Shown: piece by piece, positions 48,338-56,975 of the stretch
Position numbering within the stretch: the stretch's first letter is position 1
Layout of the letters: every line of letters starts with the position of its first letter
From: Planctomycetota bacterium
Lineage (GTDB): Bacteria; Planctomycetota; Planctomycetia; Gemmatales; Gemmataceae
Assembly: GCA_016191165.1 (NCBI GenBank)
Contig: JACPPF010000115.1
Location: 31,440 to 95,439 of the forward strand
Direction: 5' to 3'
DNA: 64,000 nucleotides
Made by a program: the position numbers and the translations under genes
The notes under the pieces: generated by a model
What the model was told of the DNA's origin: nothing
Seen by the model: only the letters and a program-made list of their open reading frames with translations
The model's database searches: none

Positions 48338-48368
48338 AAAAAAGGCCTCAGGGGAAATCAGCAGGCCT
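48338..48368 (-). terminator. Weak intrinsic terminator candidate for the WD40 gene
   Basis: aggcct (48363-48368) pairs with aggcct (48343-48348), then T-run on the minus strand (A6 at 48338-48343). Confidence 0.4.
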
Positions 48369-48399
48369 CGTCGGTGAATGAATTGTGCCAGTTTAGCTC

Positions 48400-50061
48400 T
48401 CACCGAGTCGATGGCGGAACACGCTTGAGAACACGACCCAATGCGGCCTTGGCGTCCCGAGTACGCTGCCCCCCGGGCGCGCCACCGGCGATCGTCTTCA
48501 GGAGCCCGATTGCTTTCGGGTTGCCGATATACTCTAGCGTTTCCAGTGCGCGCAGGTGACGCAATTCTTCCACGGCAATTCGGCCGCTGGCGGACGGATC
48601 GAGTAGCTCCGCAAGGCAATTTTTTGCCCGCGGTGACAACGCATTGGAACGCACTTTTTGAAGGACCGGTTCGACCTCCCTACCCATGTCAATCAGGTGG
48701 TTCATGGCTTTCTCGCACACGTTGAAATCGGTGCTATCAAATTCGCTCACCAATTTGTCCACCATTTTTTGGTCCAATGTGACGTTGACCCTCAGACGTT
48801 TTTTGAAAAGGGTCGCTGTCTGTTCCGGCCTGACGGCGAGGGTTGTGACTGCCTTCCAGGATACTTCGCCGACCTGGCTGGCCAGAGCGTGCCATTGATC
48901 GTTTAGTGTCTCGGTAACGAGGTCGGGCGCTGGTTTGCCGGCGTGCCGGACAAGGTCCGTGGGGTCCCAGATGTTCACGCCCCAATGCAAATTAATCGTC
49001 CCGCACAGCCGTCCGCACGGAGAGAAAGCGGCCGAGCGAACGTTCTCGCCGCCGTCGAACCGGGCGCGTATTTTCCCTGTGGCGGTTTCAAACAGGTAAA
49101 CGCTTGCCTTGGCGCCGCGGAGTTTCGCCCTGGGACCTCGATACGCGCCCACCAAGATCATGTGCCCATTCGGCGAAAAATCGCACGCCGTGATGCCATC
49201 AACGCACAAATTCGGCGGGTCGCCGGTGCGGTTGAACCATTTTTCCTTGCCTGTCTGAAGGTCCCAGACGCGGATTCCAGGGCTCACGCCAACCAGCAGG
49301 TTTCCATCGGGGGAGGTTTGTAGGTATTCTTGGCTGCTTGTAAAAAAGGCGCCTTCGAGGTGGCGCAGTTCCTTCCCGGTTTCGACATCCCAGACCTGAA
49401 GAAACCGGGTTTGAGCGTAGTCATGGGTGGTAATGATGCGTTTGCCGTCTGGGGTAAACACCAGCGCACGTAGCGTCCAGCGAAGGGGAAAAGTTTGCAC
49501 GACTTTACCGGTTGCAATCTCGTGAAGGCGCAAGGGCGGGTCATCAAATTTGTTGTTTGCCGTTCCGCCGCTAATCGCCAGGAATTTGCCACAGGGCGAA
49601 AACCGGAAGGCCATGAGGCCATACGGCACGTCCAAACGGGCGATTTCCTTTTTGGCGTCGCAGTCCCAGATTTTAAGAACGGTGCTGGAATAACCGTCCT
49701 TGGATGCCAGGTATTTGCCATCGGGCGAAACGGCGACAAAGAGATGTCCCCGGAAGGCCTTGACGGTCTGGCCGGTGCGCCAGTCCCAATAACGTACCGT
49801 CCCGAATGGCCCCGTGGTAACCAGGGTGCGGCTGTCAGCCAGGAAACGAATGGAATTGGTGCCTATGAGGTTGTCGGCGTGAAGGAGCAGTGAATGATTG
49901 GCGATGGGTGGTCTGGAGAGCGTGGCACCGGCATTTTTATTTGCGATTCCATTTTTTTTCGGCTGAGCGGAAAGACTCGCTGCCGCGATAGCGAGAACGA
50001 AACCGACGCCAATTACGCGGCTAAACTTGGAAGGTGCCCACCGAATCCTCTTGGAAGCCAT
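48400..50061 (-). CDS. WD40 repeat secreted protein
   Basis: FGTVRYWDWRTGQTVKAFRGH, LKIWDCDAKKEIARL, LQVWDVETGKELRHLEG; ATG at 50061. Confidence 0.85.
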   Translation of the reverse strand: MASKRIRWAPSKFSRVIGVGFVLAIAAASLSAQPKKNGIANKNAGATLSRPPIANHSLLLHADNLIGTNSIRFLADSRTLVTTGPFGTVRYWDWRTGQTVKAFRGHLFVAVSPDGKYLASKDGYSSTVLKIWDCDAKKEIARLDVPYGLMAFRFSPCGKFLAISGGTANNKFDDPPLRLHEIATGKVVQTFPLRWTLRALVFTPDGKRIITTHDYAQTRFLQVWDVETGKELRHLEGAFFTSSQEYLQTSPDGNLLVGVSPGIRVWDLQTGKEKWFNRTGDPPNLCVDGITACDFSPNGHMILVGAYRGPRAKLRGAKASVYLFETATGKIRARFDGGENVRSAAFSPCGRLCGTINLHWGVNIWDPTDLVRHAGKPAPDLVTETLNDQWHALASQVGEVSWKAVTTLAVRPEQTATLFKKRLRVNVTLDQKMVDKLVSEFDSTDFNVCEKAMNHLIDMGREVEPVLQKVRSNALSPRAKNCLAELLDPSASGRIAVEELRHLRALETLEYIGNPKAIGLLKTIAGGAPGGQRTRDAKAALGRVLKRVPPSTR

Positions 50062-50153
50062 GTAAATGCCTTTCAACAAGCGCGATGGAATTGAGCACTT
50101 GTCGGTTGGAGTGTTTGTCAAAATGCGTGGTCGAGTCGCAATCGGGTTCTCCC

Positions 50154-51656
50154 TCACATGAAATCAGAATGAATGTAGATTGCTTTGGAGTCGTTGTCGT
50201 AATAGATGGAAAACAGATCGCCGCTATCGAACGTGAGGGTGTTCGTCCGGGTACCGCCATATTTGATTGGGATGTACCAATTCCCCTGACTCAAGGCGCC
50301 TACCGAATTGATGTTGAGGTGGGCACCGGCGCCCAAGGTTAAATTCCCGGCAATATCCAGCCAGGTTCGTTCGTCTTCGTCCCCCCCGTTGACATAGGCC
50401 TGAAAGGTACCGCCAGTCCAGACCAGGTTCCCGTTAATTGTGAGTTTGCCATACGTACTAGGATCGTCCGCGGAAACGGTGATGGTGCCGCCGCTCATGG
50501 TAAGGAGATTCCCGTTGTAGCCAGCGTCTTTGCTCAAACTGGCCCCTTCCCCGCCATACGTTTGCAGATCGCCCCCGATCATCAGGATGCCCTGGCATGT
50601 CAAACTTGACGCGCCGCGCAGAATTACCTTTCCCGCGGCCTGATATACCGAGACATAGCTCTCGGTATTGGTAAAATCTTTGTTGCCTGAAATTCTGAAG
50701 CTGGACTGAAGATCGAGCGTGGCGGGATAGTAGGAAGAGTTATTGCGAATCGGCAGATCGCTCCGATACTCGCCGGAATTGCTGCGGATGATGGTCCCAA
50801 AGTTGTCGATATAGGGGTTGTTGGTCGCCCCAGCTGCCTTTTGCAGGCCATGGGAGACCGTTCCTACTGCCGTGACGTCGCCACTGAAGAGCAGTCGGTT
50901 GGGACCCGCGTCGTCGGTGGTGTCGGCAATCCTTATGAAGGCACTTTGGTAGACCCCGAGCGCGCCTGTTTGGCCGTTGAATTCCAAAGTCGACCCGCCA
51001 GCACCGTCTTGGCCAATGATGATATTTGCGGCCAAGGCTAACGGCTCGTGAGAAATCCTGAGCGTCGCGCCACCGTTAACATACATATAGCCGCCGGACA
51101 TCATCGTATCGCCGATGATTCCGCCCTTCCATGTGTTGTAGGCCTCGTCTCCTCCGTTGATATTGAGAACAGCGTCGGTCCCGGTGGAAATTGTCCCGCT
51201 GGCCCATTTTAGGCCCGTGGTAGTGTCGTTCGAGATTCTCGCAACGGTCAAGGTGATTCCTGTGCCAATACTCAACGTAGCGGTGTAGGCGCCTACCGTC
51301 TTTAACCCGGCCACGGTTCTGTTGGCGGTTTGAACGGCATTTCCAAGAATACAGCCGGCTATGCTGGTGGCGGCATCAAAAACCGCGATCTTATTCGCGT
51401 CCGGGAGCCCATTGCTCCAGTTTCCAGCATCGCTCCAATAGCCCGTGAGCGCACCGTTAGTCCAGGTCGTTGTTGTTGCCGTCGGTAGGATTCGGTGATC
51501 TAGATGCTCAAGGCGCGGAACGAATTCACACGATTTTCGCCCCCCCCCTAAACCAACGCTTAAGGGATTTTGAAAAAAGGGAAAAAAACATTTTGTCACC
51601 TCCGACGAAAAAGAAAGGGGGGGGATTCCGCCACGTTGAAGTATACTATCAACCAA
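50154..51656 (-). CDS. Surface/autotransporter-like beta-helix protein with planctomycete-type LExLxxRxLP N-terminus; start uncertain
   Basis: PRLEHLDHRILPTATTTTWTNGALTGYWSDAGNWSNGLPDANKIAVFDAA; homopolymers in the 5' end. Confidence 0.7.
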   Translation of the reverse strand: MVDSILQRGGIPPLSFSSEVTKCFFPFFQNPLSVGLGGGRKSCEFVPRLEHLDHRILPTATTTTWTNGALTGYWSDAGNWSNGLPDANKIAVFDAATSIAGCILGNAVQTANRTVAGLKTVGAYTATLSIGTGITLTVARISNDTTTGLKWASGTISTGTDAVLNINGGDEAYNTWKGGIIGDTMMSGGYMYVNGGATLRISHEPLALAANIIIGQDGAGGSTLEFNGQTGALGVYQSAFIRIADTTDDAGPNRLLFSGDVTAVGTVSHGLQKAAGATNNPYIDNFGTIIRSNSGEYRSDLPIRNNSSYYPATLDLQSSFRISGNKDFTNTESYVSVYQAAGKVILRGASSLTCQGILMIGGDLQTYGGEGASLSKDAGYNGNLLTMSGGTITVSADDPSTYGKLTINGNLVWTGGTFQAYVNGGDEDERTWLDIAGNLTLGAGAHLNINSVGALSQGNWYIPIKYGGTRTNTLTFDSGDLFSIYYDNDSKAIYIHSDFM

Positions 51657-51756
51657 AAATGATCGTAAACGTGAACACTAAGCCATGTCAAGGGAATTCT
51701 AGATCAATGCAAACTATTTCCGTCGGAAAGGCAGCGCGGGGCACTTCAATAAAAAC

Positions 51757-52599
51757 CTACGCCTTGAAATACCCAAACGCTCGCGCCTCGCGGCTCGTGC
51801 GCGCTTCCAGGGCGCGCATCGATTCGGCCGGCAGGGGCTGAAAGGCCCGGGCGATCTCGGCGTTTTCGTCTACCTCCTTCGGCGTCTCGCAGCCGACGAT
51901 GGCCAGGCCAACGCCGGAGATCGACCAGACATACCCGAGTGCCTCGGCCATCGTCAAGCGTGCCAGCAAACGTTTTTGCGCGCAGACTTTCATCGCGATG
52001 ACGCCCATGTTTTGCCTGGCCGCTTCCGCGACCACGGTGGAGATGAACGGCAAGCGATGCACGTCGGCGGCGTTGAGGGCGACGAGCACCGTGTCGAACG
52101 CGAAGCGGCGCATCGCTTCCAGGAGGATTGCCGGGTCGTGGTGTCCGGTGATGCCCAGATGCTTGACGCGCCCTTCCACTTTCGCCAGCAAAAGCGCTTC
52201 GAGAGCGCCGCCTTTGGCGAAGATGCGATTGAGGTCGTCCTGCGTGCGGAGGTCATGGAGTTGCCAAAGGTCGAGATCATCGGTGCGCGCGCGGCGGAGG
52301 CTTTCGTCGAGCAGGCGCAAGGACCCGTCACGCGATCGTTCGTGGGTTTTTGAGGCGAGGAAGATTTGGCCCCGACGTTCACCGAGGGTGGCGCCGTAGT
52401 AATCGAGACTGCCCGCATACGCCGGCGCGGTGTCGCAGTAGGTGACGCCCTGATCGAGCGCCCGGCCAATGACAGCCGCGGCCGCGCGGTCTTCGCCCCA
52501 GGTGCGCAGGACCCCTTCGCCGCCCAGGCCGAAGAGCGTCACGTTCCGGCCGGTCTTGCCGAGTTGCCTTTTCGGGATGGGAAGGATTGACGTTGACAT
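51757..52599 (-). CDS. Aldo/keto reductase family protein
   Basis: RQLGKTGRNVTLFGLGGEGVLRTWG; DQGVTYCDTAPAYAGSLDYYG; LDLWQLHDL. Confidence 0.92.
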   Translation of the reverse strand: MSTSILPIPKRQLGKTGRNVTLFGLGGEGVLRTWGEDRAAAAVIGRALDQGVTYCDTAPAYAGSLDYYGATLGERRGQIFLASKTHERSRDGSLRLLDESLRRARTDDLDLWQLHDLRTQDDLNRIFAKGGALEALLLAKVEGRVKHLGITGHHDPAILLEAMRRFAFDTVLVALNAADVHRLPFISTVVAEAARQNMGVIAMKVCAQKRLLARLTMAEALGYVWSISGVGLAIVGCETPKEVDENAEIARAFQPLPAESMRALEARTSREARAFGYFKA

Positions 52600-52611
52600 G
52601 GGTCCTCCGGG

Positions 52612-52680
52612 TTTCGTTTAACCGCGACCCGCAGGGGAGCGCGGAAACAATACTGCGCTCCCTTTCGGGTCGCGGCCAAA
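52612..52680. repeat. Imperfect foldback gtttaaccgcgacccgcaggggagcg...cgctccctttcgggtcgcggccaaac
   Basis: Arms read directly, between the AKR and kinase genes. Confidence 0.65.
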
Positions 52681-52682
52681 CG

Positions 52683-54407
52683 CTATCGGCGAGTTTCGCT
52701 CCAGCGCCACACCGCGAGCAGGTGCCACGATCGTTGTTCGTCCTTGGTCGTGGCATCCTTCAGCGCTTGCCAGGACGCGCGGGCCTGCTTGGCAAACTTG
52801 GCAGCATCGTCGGGGCTTTTGGCGTGCTCGGCATCGATCTCGGCGCGAACGGCGTCGAGCGCGTCCTTCTCGAATTCATCGTCAGCGACGTGCTTCTTGT
52901 TGGCGCCGCGTTCCTCCTCAACCTTGCCGCGCAAGCCCAGGTAGCGTTTTTTGACAAGCTCAAGTTTCTGGGCGTAGCGTTCGCCAACCAGGCCCCAGGC
53001 GTGAAATTCCGCGTCGGCGTTTCCCTTCTTCGCGCTCAGTTGCGTCCACCGTTTCAGCGCCTGCGGAAGCCTGCCGGAGTCCTCATCGTCGAGCGCGGCG
53101 CGCGCCAGTTGTTCTTCCTTCTCATCCTTGCCGGCGATGGCAAAACCCTTTTTGCGACGGCGGTGCATCTGCCCGTCGAGATGCTCGAAATCAAAATCGT
53201 CGGCAAAGGCTTTGATCTTGGGTGCGAGCTGGTGATCTGGATAGGCCCTGAGAAATTCGGCGATCGGGCCCTCGCGCGCCGCCTTTCGGTTGCCCTCCAT
53301 TTTGACGAGCGTGGACGCGCGAAGGTAGAGCGATTCAGGACTCTCCGTTCGCACAAACGTGAAATAGACACCAGCCGACCCGGCGACGAGGAGGAGTCCG
53401 AGCGCGCTGACGGTGAACCAGCCCCTGGTGTAGAAAGGCTGGGGCTTGTCCTTCTTTTTCTTCTTGCCAAGTAGGGCACGGGCGGCGGTCTTGTCTTCGT
53501 CGTCGAGTTTCTTGTCCGCGCCGGTGCGATCGATTTTGCGTTTGGTGGCGGCCTCGACGCCGGCGCTGCGCTGAGCCTCGATTTTTTCGCGAATGAGCCG
53601 AAGGGAGTCGGCCACGGCGTTGGCGTTGAGCGGGCGCTTGGCGGGTTCCTTTTCCATGAGCTGGCAGACCAGCGTGTCGAGCCAGATCGGAATCTCCATG
53701 ACGATCTCGGTTGGACGTTTGAAATCGGTCTTGTTGGCGTGTTGCAAGAAGACTTCCATCGCGGTTTCGCCGATGAACGGCTTGCGCCCGGTCAGCAGCT
53801 CGTAAAACATGATCCCCATCGAATACAGGTCGGTCTTGTGGGTGATGTCGCGCACGCCCCGGCATTGCTCGGGGGACATGTAGGCGGCGGTACCGACGGT
53901 CGAGTTGGCGTTGGTCAGGGCCGTCACGTCGGTGTCCTTGGCGATGCCGAAGTCGGTCAGCTTGAGCCTGCCGTCCTTGAGGATCATCAGATTGGACGGC
54001 TTCAAGTCGCGATGGATGATGCCCGTGTCGTGAGCATGTTGCAAGGCGGCGCACAATTGAATGCCGAGGTCCACGACCTCCTCCCAGGCGAGCCGTTTGC
54101 GGCGACCCAGGATATGGTCGAGCGATTCGCCCTCGACATACTCCATGATGAAGAAGCGATAGGAATTGTGGTATCGACCGCTGTTGATGAACTTGACGAT
54201 ATTGGGGTGATCGAGCTGTTTGAGGATTTTGAATTCGCGTTCAAAGCGTTTGTTGGCGGTCTCGTTGGTGCCGAGCGCTAGTGACATGAGCTTGAGCGCG
54301 ACGTGGCCGCCAGACTTGGTGTTCTTGGCGCGGAACACGGTCCCCATCGCGCCGGAGCCGAGCTCTTTTTCCACCAGGTAGGGCCCGAGTTCTTTGCCGA
54401 TGAGCAT
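52683..54407 (-). CDS. Serine/threonine protein kinase with C-terminal TM and TPR-like tail
   Basis: GSGAMGTVFRAKN; IIHRDLKPSNLMI; DFGIAKDTD; MSPEQCRG; TM FTVSALGLLLVAGSAGVYFTF. Confidence 0.95.
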   Translation of the reverse strand: MLIGKELGPYLVEKELGSGAMGTVFRAKNTKSGGHVALKLMSLALGTNETANKRFEREFKILKQLDHPNIVKFINSGRYHNSYRFFIMEYVEGESLDHILGRRKRLAWEEVVDLGIQLCAALQHAHDTGIIHRDLKPSNLMILKDGRLKLTDFGIAKDTDVTALTNANSTVGTAAYMSPEQCRGVRDITHKTDLYSMGIMFYELLTGRKPFIGETAMEVFLQHANKTDFKRPTEIVMEIPIWLDTLVCQLMEKEPAKRPLNANAVADSLRLIREKIEAQRSAGVEAATKRKIDRTGADKKLDDEDKTAARALLGKKKKKDKPQPFYTRGWFTVSALGLLLVAGSAGVYFTFVRTESPESLYLRASTLVKMEGNRKAAREGPIAEFLRAYPDHQLAPKIKAFADDFDFEHLDGQMHRRRKKGFAIAGKDEKEEQLARAALDDEDSGRLPQALKRWTQLSAKKGNADAEFHAWGLVGERYAQKLELVKKRYLGLRGKVEEERGANKKHVADDEFEKDALDAVRAEIDAEHAKSPDDAAKFAKQARASWQALKDATTKDEQRSWHLLAVWRWSETRR

Positions 54408-54472
54408 ACCCAGTGATCCTGGAGATAACCGGCATCGATCCGGCGCGGCCGAATGATGCTTCTTGGAATCGA

Positions 54473-54754
54473 TTACAGGATTGCGTATCCGATGTTGACG
54501 ATCCGCAGGTGGTCAGGCGAAGTCGTATCGTCCACGGCCAGCAAGAATAGATGCTCCCGGCCATTTTCTTCCATTACGGAAATTCTGTATTGATAATACC
54601 GGTCGTTCTTCATGCGGCGATGGCAGGAGGAGGCGTAATCGCGCGGTGTTCCCTCATGGATATGCACTAGCAATTCCAGGAGGACCTCGCGCGATAGCCC
54701 AAAGGTCCGAATTCCCCGGCTAATGGGCGGGGGCACGATGACCTTGGACTTCAC
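54473..54754 (-). CDS. Small protein, putative RelE/HigB-like toxin component
   Basis: 93 aa from GTG at 54754; overlaps the upstream ORF by ~35 nt; RMKNDRYYQYRISVMEENGREHLFLLAVDDTTSPDHLRIVNIGYAI. Confidence 0.45.
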   Translation of the reverse strand: MKSKVIVPPPISRGIRTFGLSREVLLELLVHIHEGTPRDYASSCHRRMKNDRYYQYRISVMEENGREHLFLLAVDDTTSPDHLRIVNIGYAIL

Positions 54755-55220
54755 GGATAAGCTCCTCGATGGTCTGGTAATCCCCGCGTTCAAACGCCGC
54801 CAGCGATTCCGCGGCCATTGCCTCGTTCAATTCTGGGAACACCATTTCGATCCGGGTGATGAGTTCGCGAACCTGGCTAGCGGCGGCGGCAAATTCGCTG
54901 GCGCCTGTTATCGGAGTGCCGACGCCGTTCGCTTCGGTTATGCGTTCGGAAATCCACTCGAACGCGGCCAGGGTTTTGGCCAATTCCGGTTTCACCATGT
55001 TGCCCAGTTCGTAGATTTCCTCTCCATTGGGATCCGTATGGAGCAATTCATAAACGGTTTGCCAGGTTTGATCGCAGAGGGCGCCAACATCGATGCACTC
55101 CTGAATCGTTGCCATAAGGAGTGCGTTCACCGGGCCAGGGATGCGCTGGTTCTTCCAATCGTCGATCAATTGCTCAATTACGCGCGATCGATGAAGATAC
55201 CGCCAAACACAAATATTCAT
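54720..55220 (-). CDS. Hypothetical protein, possible antitoxin/partner of 54473-54754
   Basis: MNICVWRYLHRSRVIEQLIDDWKNQRIPGPVNALLMATIQECIDV; overlapping gene arrangement. Confidence 0.5.
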   Translation of the reverse strand: MNICVWRYLHRSRVIEQLIDDWKNQRIPGPVNALLMATIQECIDVGALCDQTWQTVYELLHTDPNGEEIYELGNMVKPELAKTLAAFEWISERITEANGVGTPITGASEFAAAASQVRELITRIEMVFPELNEAMAAESLAAFERGDYQTIEELIREVQGHRAPAH

Positions 55221-55254
55221 GGTGGTCTCCTTGATGCCTGAAACCCCCTGCATC

Positions 55255-56247
55255 TTACCGCAGCCAGCGCGCCGCGTCCAGCGCGTGATAGGTCAGGATC
55301 ATGTCCGCGCCGGCGCGTTTGATGCTCGTCAGGATTTCAAGCGTCACGCGGCGTTCGTCGATCCAGCCGCGCTGGGCGGCGGCCTTGACCATCGCGAATT
55401 CCCCGGACACGTTGTACGCCGCCACGGGCACGCCAAAGCGATCCTTCACCCGGCGAATGATGTCGAGGTAGGAAAGGGCGGGCTTGACCATGACGATGTC
55501 GGCGCCCTCTTCGAGATCGAGCGCCACCTCGCGCAAGGCTTCATCCGAATTGGCCGGATCCATCTGATAGCTGCTGCGATCCCCAAATTGCGGCGGCGAC
55601 TCGGCCGCATCGCGAAAGGGGCCGTAAAAACCCGAAGCATACTTGGCGGCATAGCTCAGGATGGGCGTGCTCGAGAAGCCGGCCTCGTCGAGCCCTTTGC
55701 GAATCGCGGCAACCATCCCATCCATCATTCCACTCGGCGCCACGATGTCGGCGCCGGCCTGCACGTGGCTGACACACTGCTTCGCCAGATTGGGCAGCGT
55801 GGCGTCGTTGTCCACATCGACTTTGTCCTTGCCCTTGCCCTTGGTCCTGTGCAGGATGCCGCAATGCCCGTGATCGGTGTATTCGCAGAAGCATTCATCG
55901 GTAATGAAAAGCACATCCTTGAAGACCGGACGCAGGACCCGCAGCGCTTGCTGGACAATGCCGTCGTCCTGCCAGGCGCTGGAGCCTTCCGCATCCTTCG
56001 ACGCGGGGATACCGAAGAGAAGGAAAGCGCGAATGCCCAGATCGACCGCGGGCACGAGCTCGTCGATCAGCCGATCAACGCTGAGCTGATGGTTGCCCGG
56101 CATCGACGCGATCTCTTTCTTGATGCGTTTCCCGGGCCGAACGAAGATCGGCAAGATGAAGTCGTGAACCGAGAGGGTGGTCTCGCGAACGAGATCACGC
56201 AGGACGGGATGTTGCCGCAGTCGGCGCAGACGGGTTTGGGGGAACAT
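55255..56247 (-). CDS. hemB: Delta-aminolevulinic acid dehydratase (porphobilinogen synthase)
   Basis: [86 protein letters not shown]. Confidence 0.96.
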   Translation of the reverse strand: MFPQTRLRRLRQHPVLRDLVRETTLSVHDFILPIFVRPGKRIKKEIASMPGNHQLSVDRLIDELVPAVDLGIRAFLLFGIPASKDAEGSSAWQDDGIVQQALRVLRPVFKDVLFITDECFCEYTDHGHCGILHRTKGKGKDKVDVDNDATLPNLAKQCVSHVQAGADIVAPSGMMDGMVAAIRKGLDEAGFSSTPILSYAAKYASGFYGPFRDAAESPPQFGDRSSYQMDPANSDEALREVALDLEEGADIVMVKPALSYLDIIRRVKDRFGVPVAAYNVSGEFAMVKAAAQRGWIDERRVTLEILTSIKRAGADMILTYHALDAARWLR

Positions 56248-56503
56248 GAGGTGCGAGTCTCGGGTGTTTGCCGGGTTCAATTTTTCATCTTTCAATTTCT
56301 CCACGCGCATCGCGCGAGTCGCCAAAGCGACATCATTATATAGGAACGCAATGGAATAGAATCTTGGCGTTTCGAGCCGACACGAGTGTACCGGCGACCT
56401 TTACGCACTTTTCTCTTGACACGCGCACAACGGCGTGGTCTGATCGTATTCCGGATCGCAAGCGCCCTCACTTCTTCAAACATCGTGCGCGGGGAGGAAA
56501 CCC

Positions 56504-56935
56504 ATGAGAACCAGAACCTTGCTTTGTGCAATCGTCATCGGCGTTTTTGCTTTTAGCGGCACCAATTCGGGCACGCCGCAGCAGAAGGGAGATCCTGCGA
56601 AAAAGGCTGCGCAGGTCGACGATCTCGCCAAGCTGGGTAAGGCGCGGCGCGATGCGGCTGAAAAGGCTTATAAGGCGTGGGCTAGTGAACTAAACACCCC
56701 ATTCGGTGTTATACATTACCAGCTTTCCGTTGGTTGGTTGAATGCCGATCTCGATTTGGCGAAAAAAAAAGAGGATCGGATCGTTGCATACCGCAGCCAT
56801 GTACGACGCATGAAGGACTGGGAAGAGGACACGAAAGTTAGAGTGCGGCCAGGCAACCTCATGTTTCCCGTCATTGCGGCGTTTCAGCGCGAAGCGGATT
56901 TTTGGTTGGCAAAAGAGCAGGCGACTATAAAGTGA
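56504..56935 (+). CDS. Secreted hypothetical protein
   Basis: Signal peptide-like N-terminus LLCAIVIGVFAFSGTNSG; 143 aa. Confidence 0.6.
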   Translation: MRTRTLLCAIVIGVFAFSGTNSGTPQQKGDPAKKAAQVDDLAKLGKARRDAAEKAYKAWASELNTPFGVIHYQLSVGWLNADLDLAKKKEDRIVAYRSHVRRMKDWEEDTKVRVRPGNLMFPVIAAFQREADFWLAKEQATIK

Positions 56936-56975
56936 ACGGGAGATTGCGGACCTCCAAAAAAGAAAGGAACTTGAT

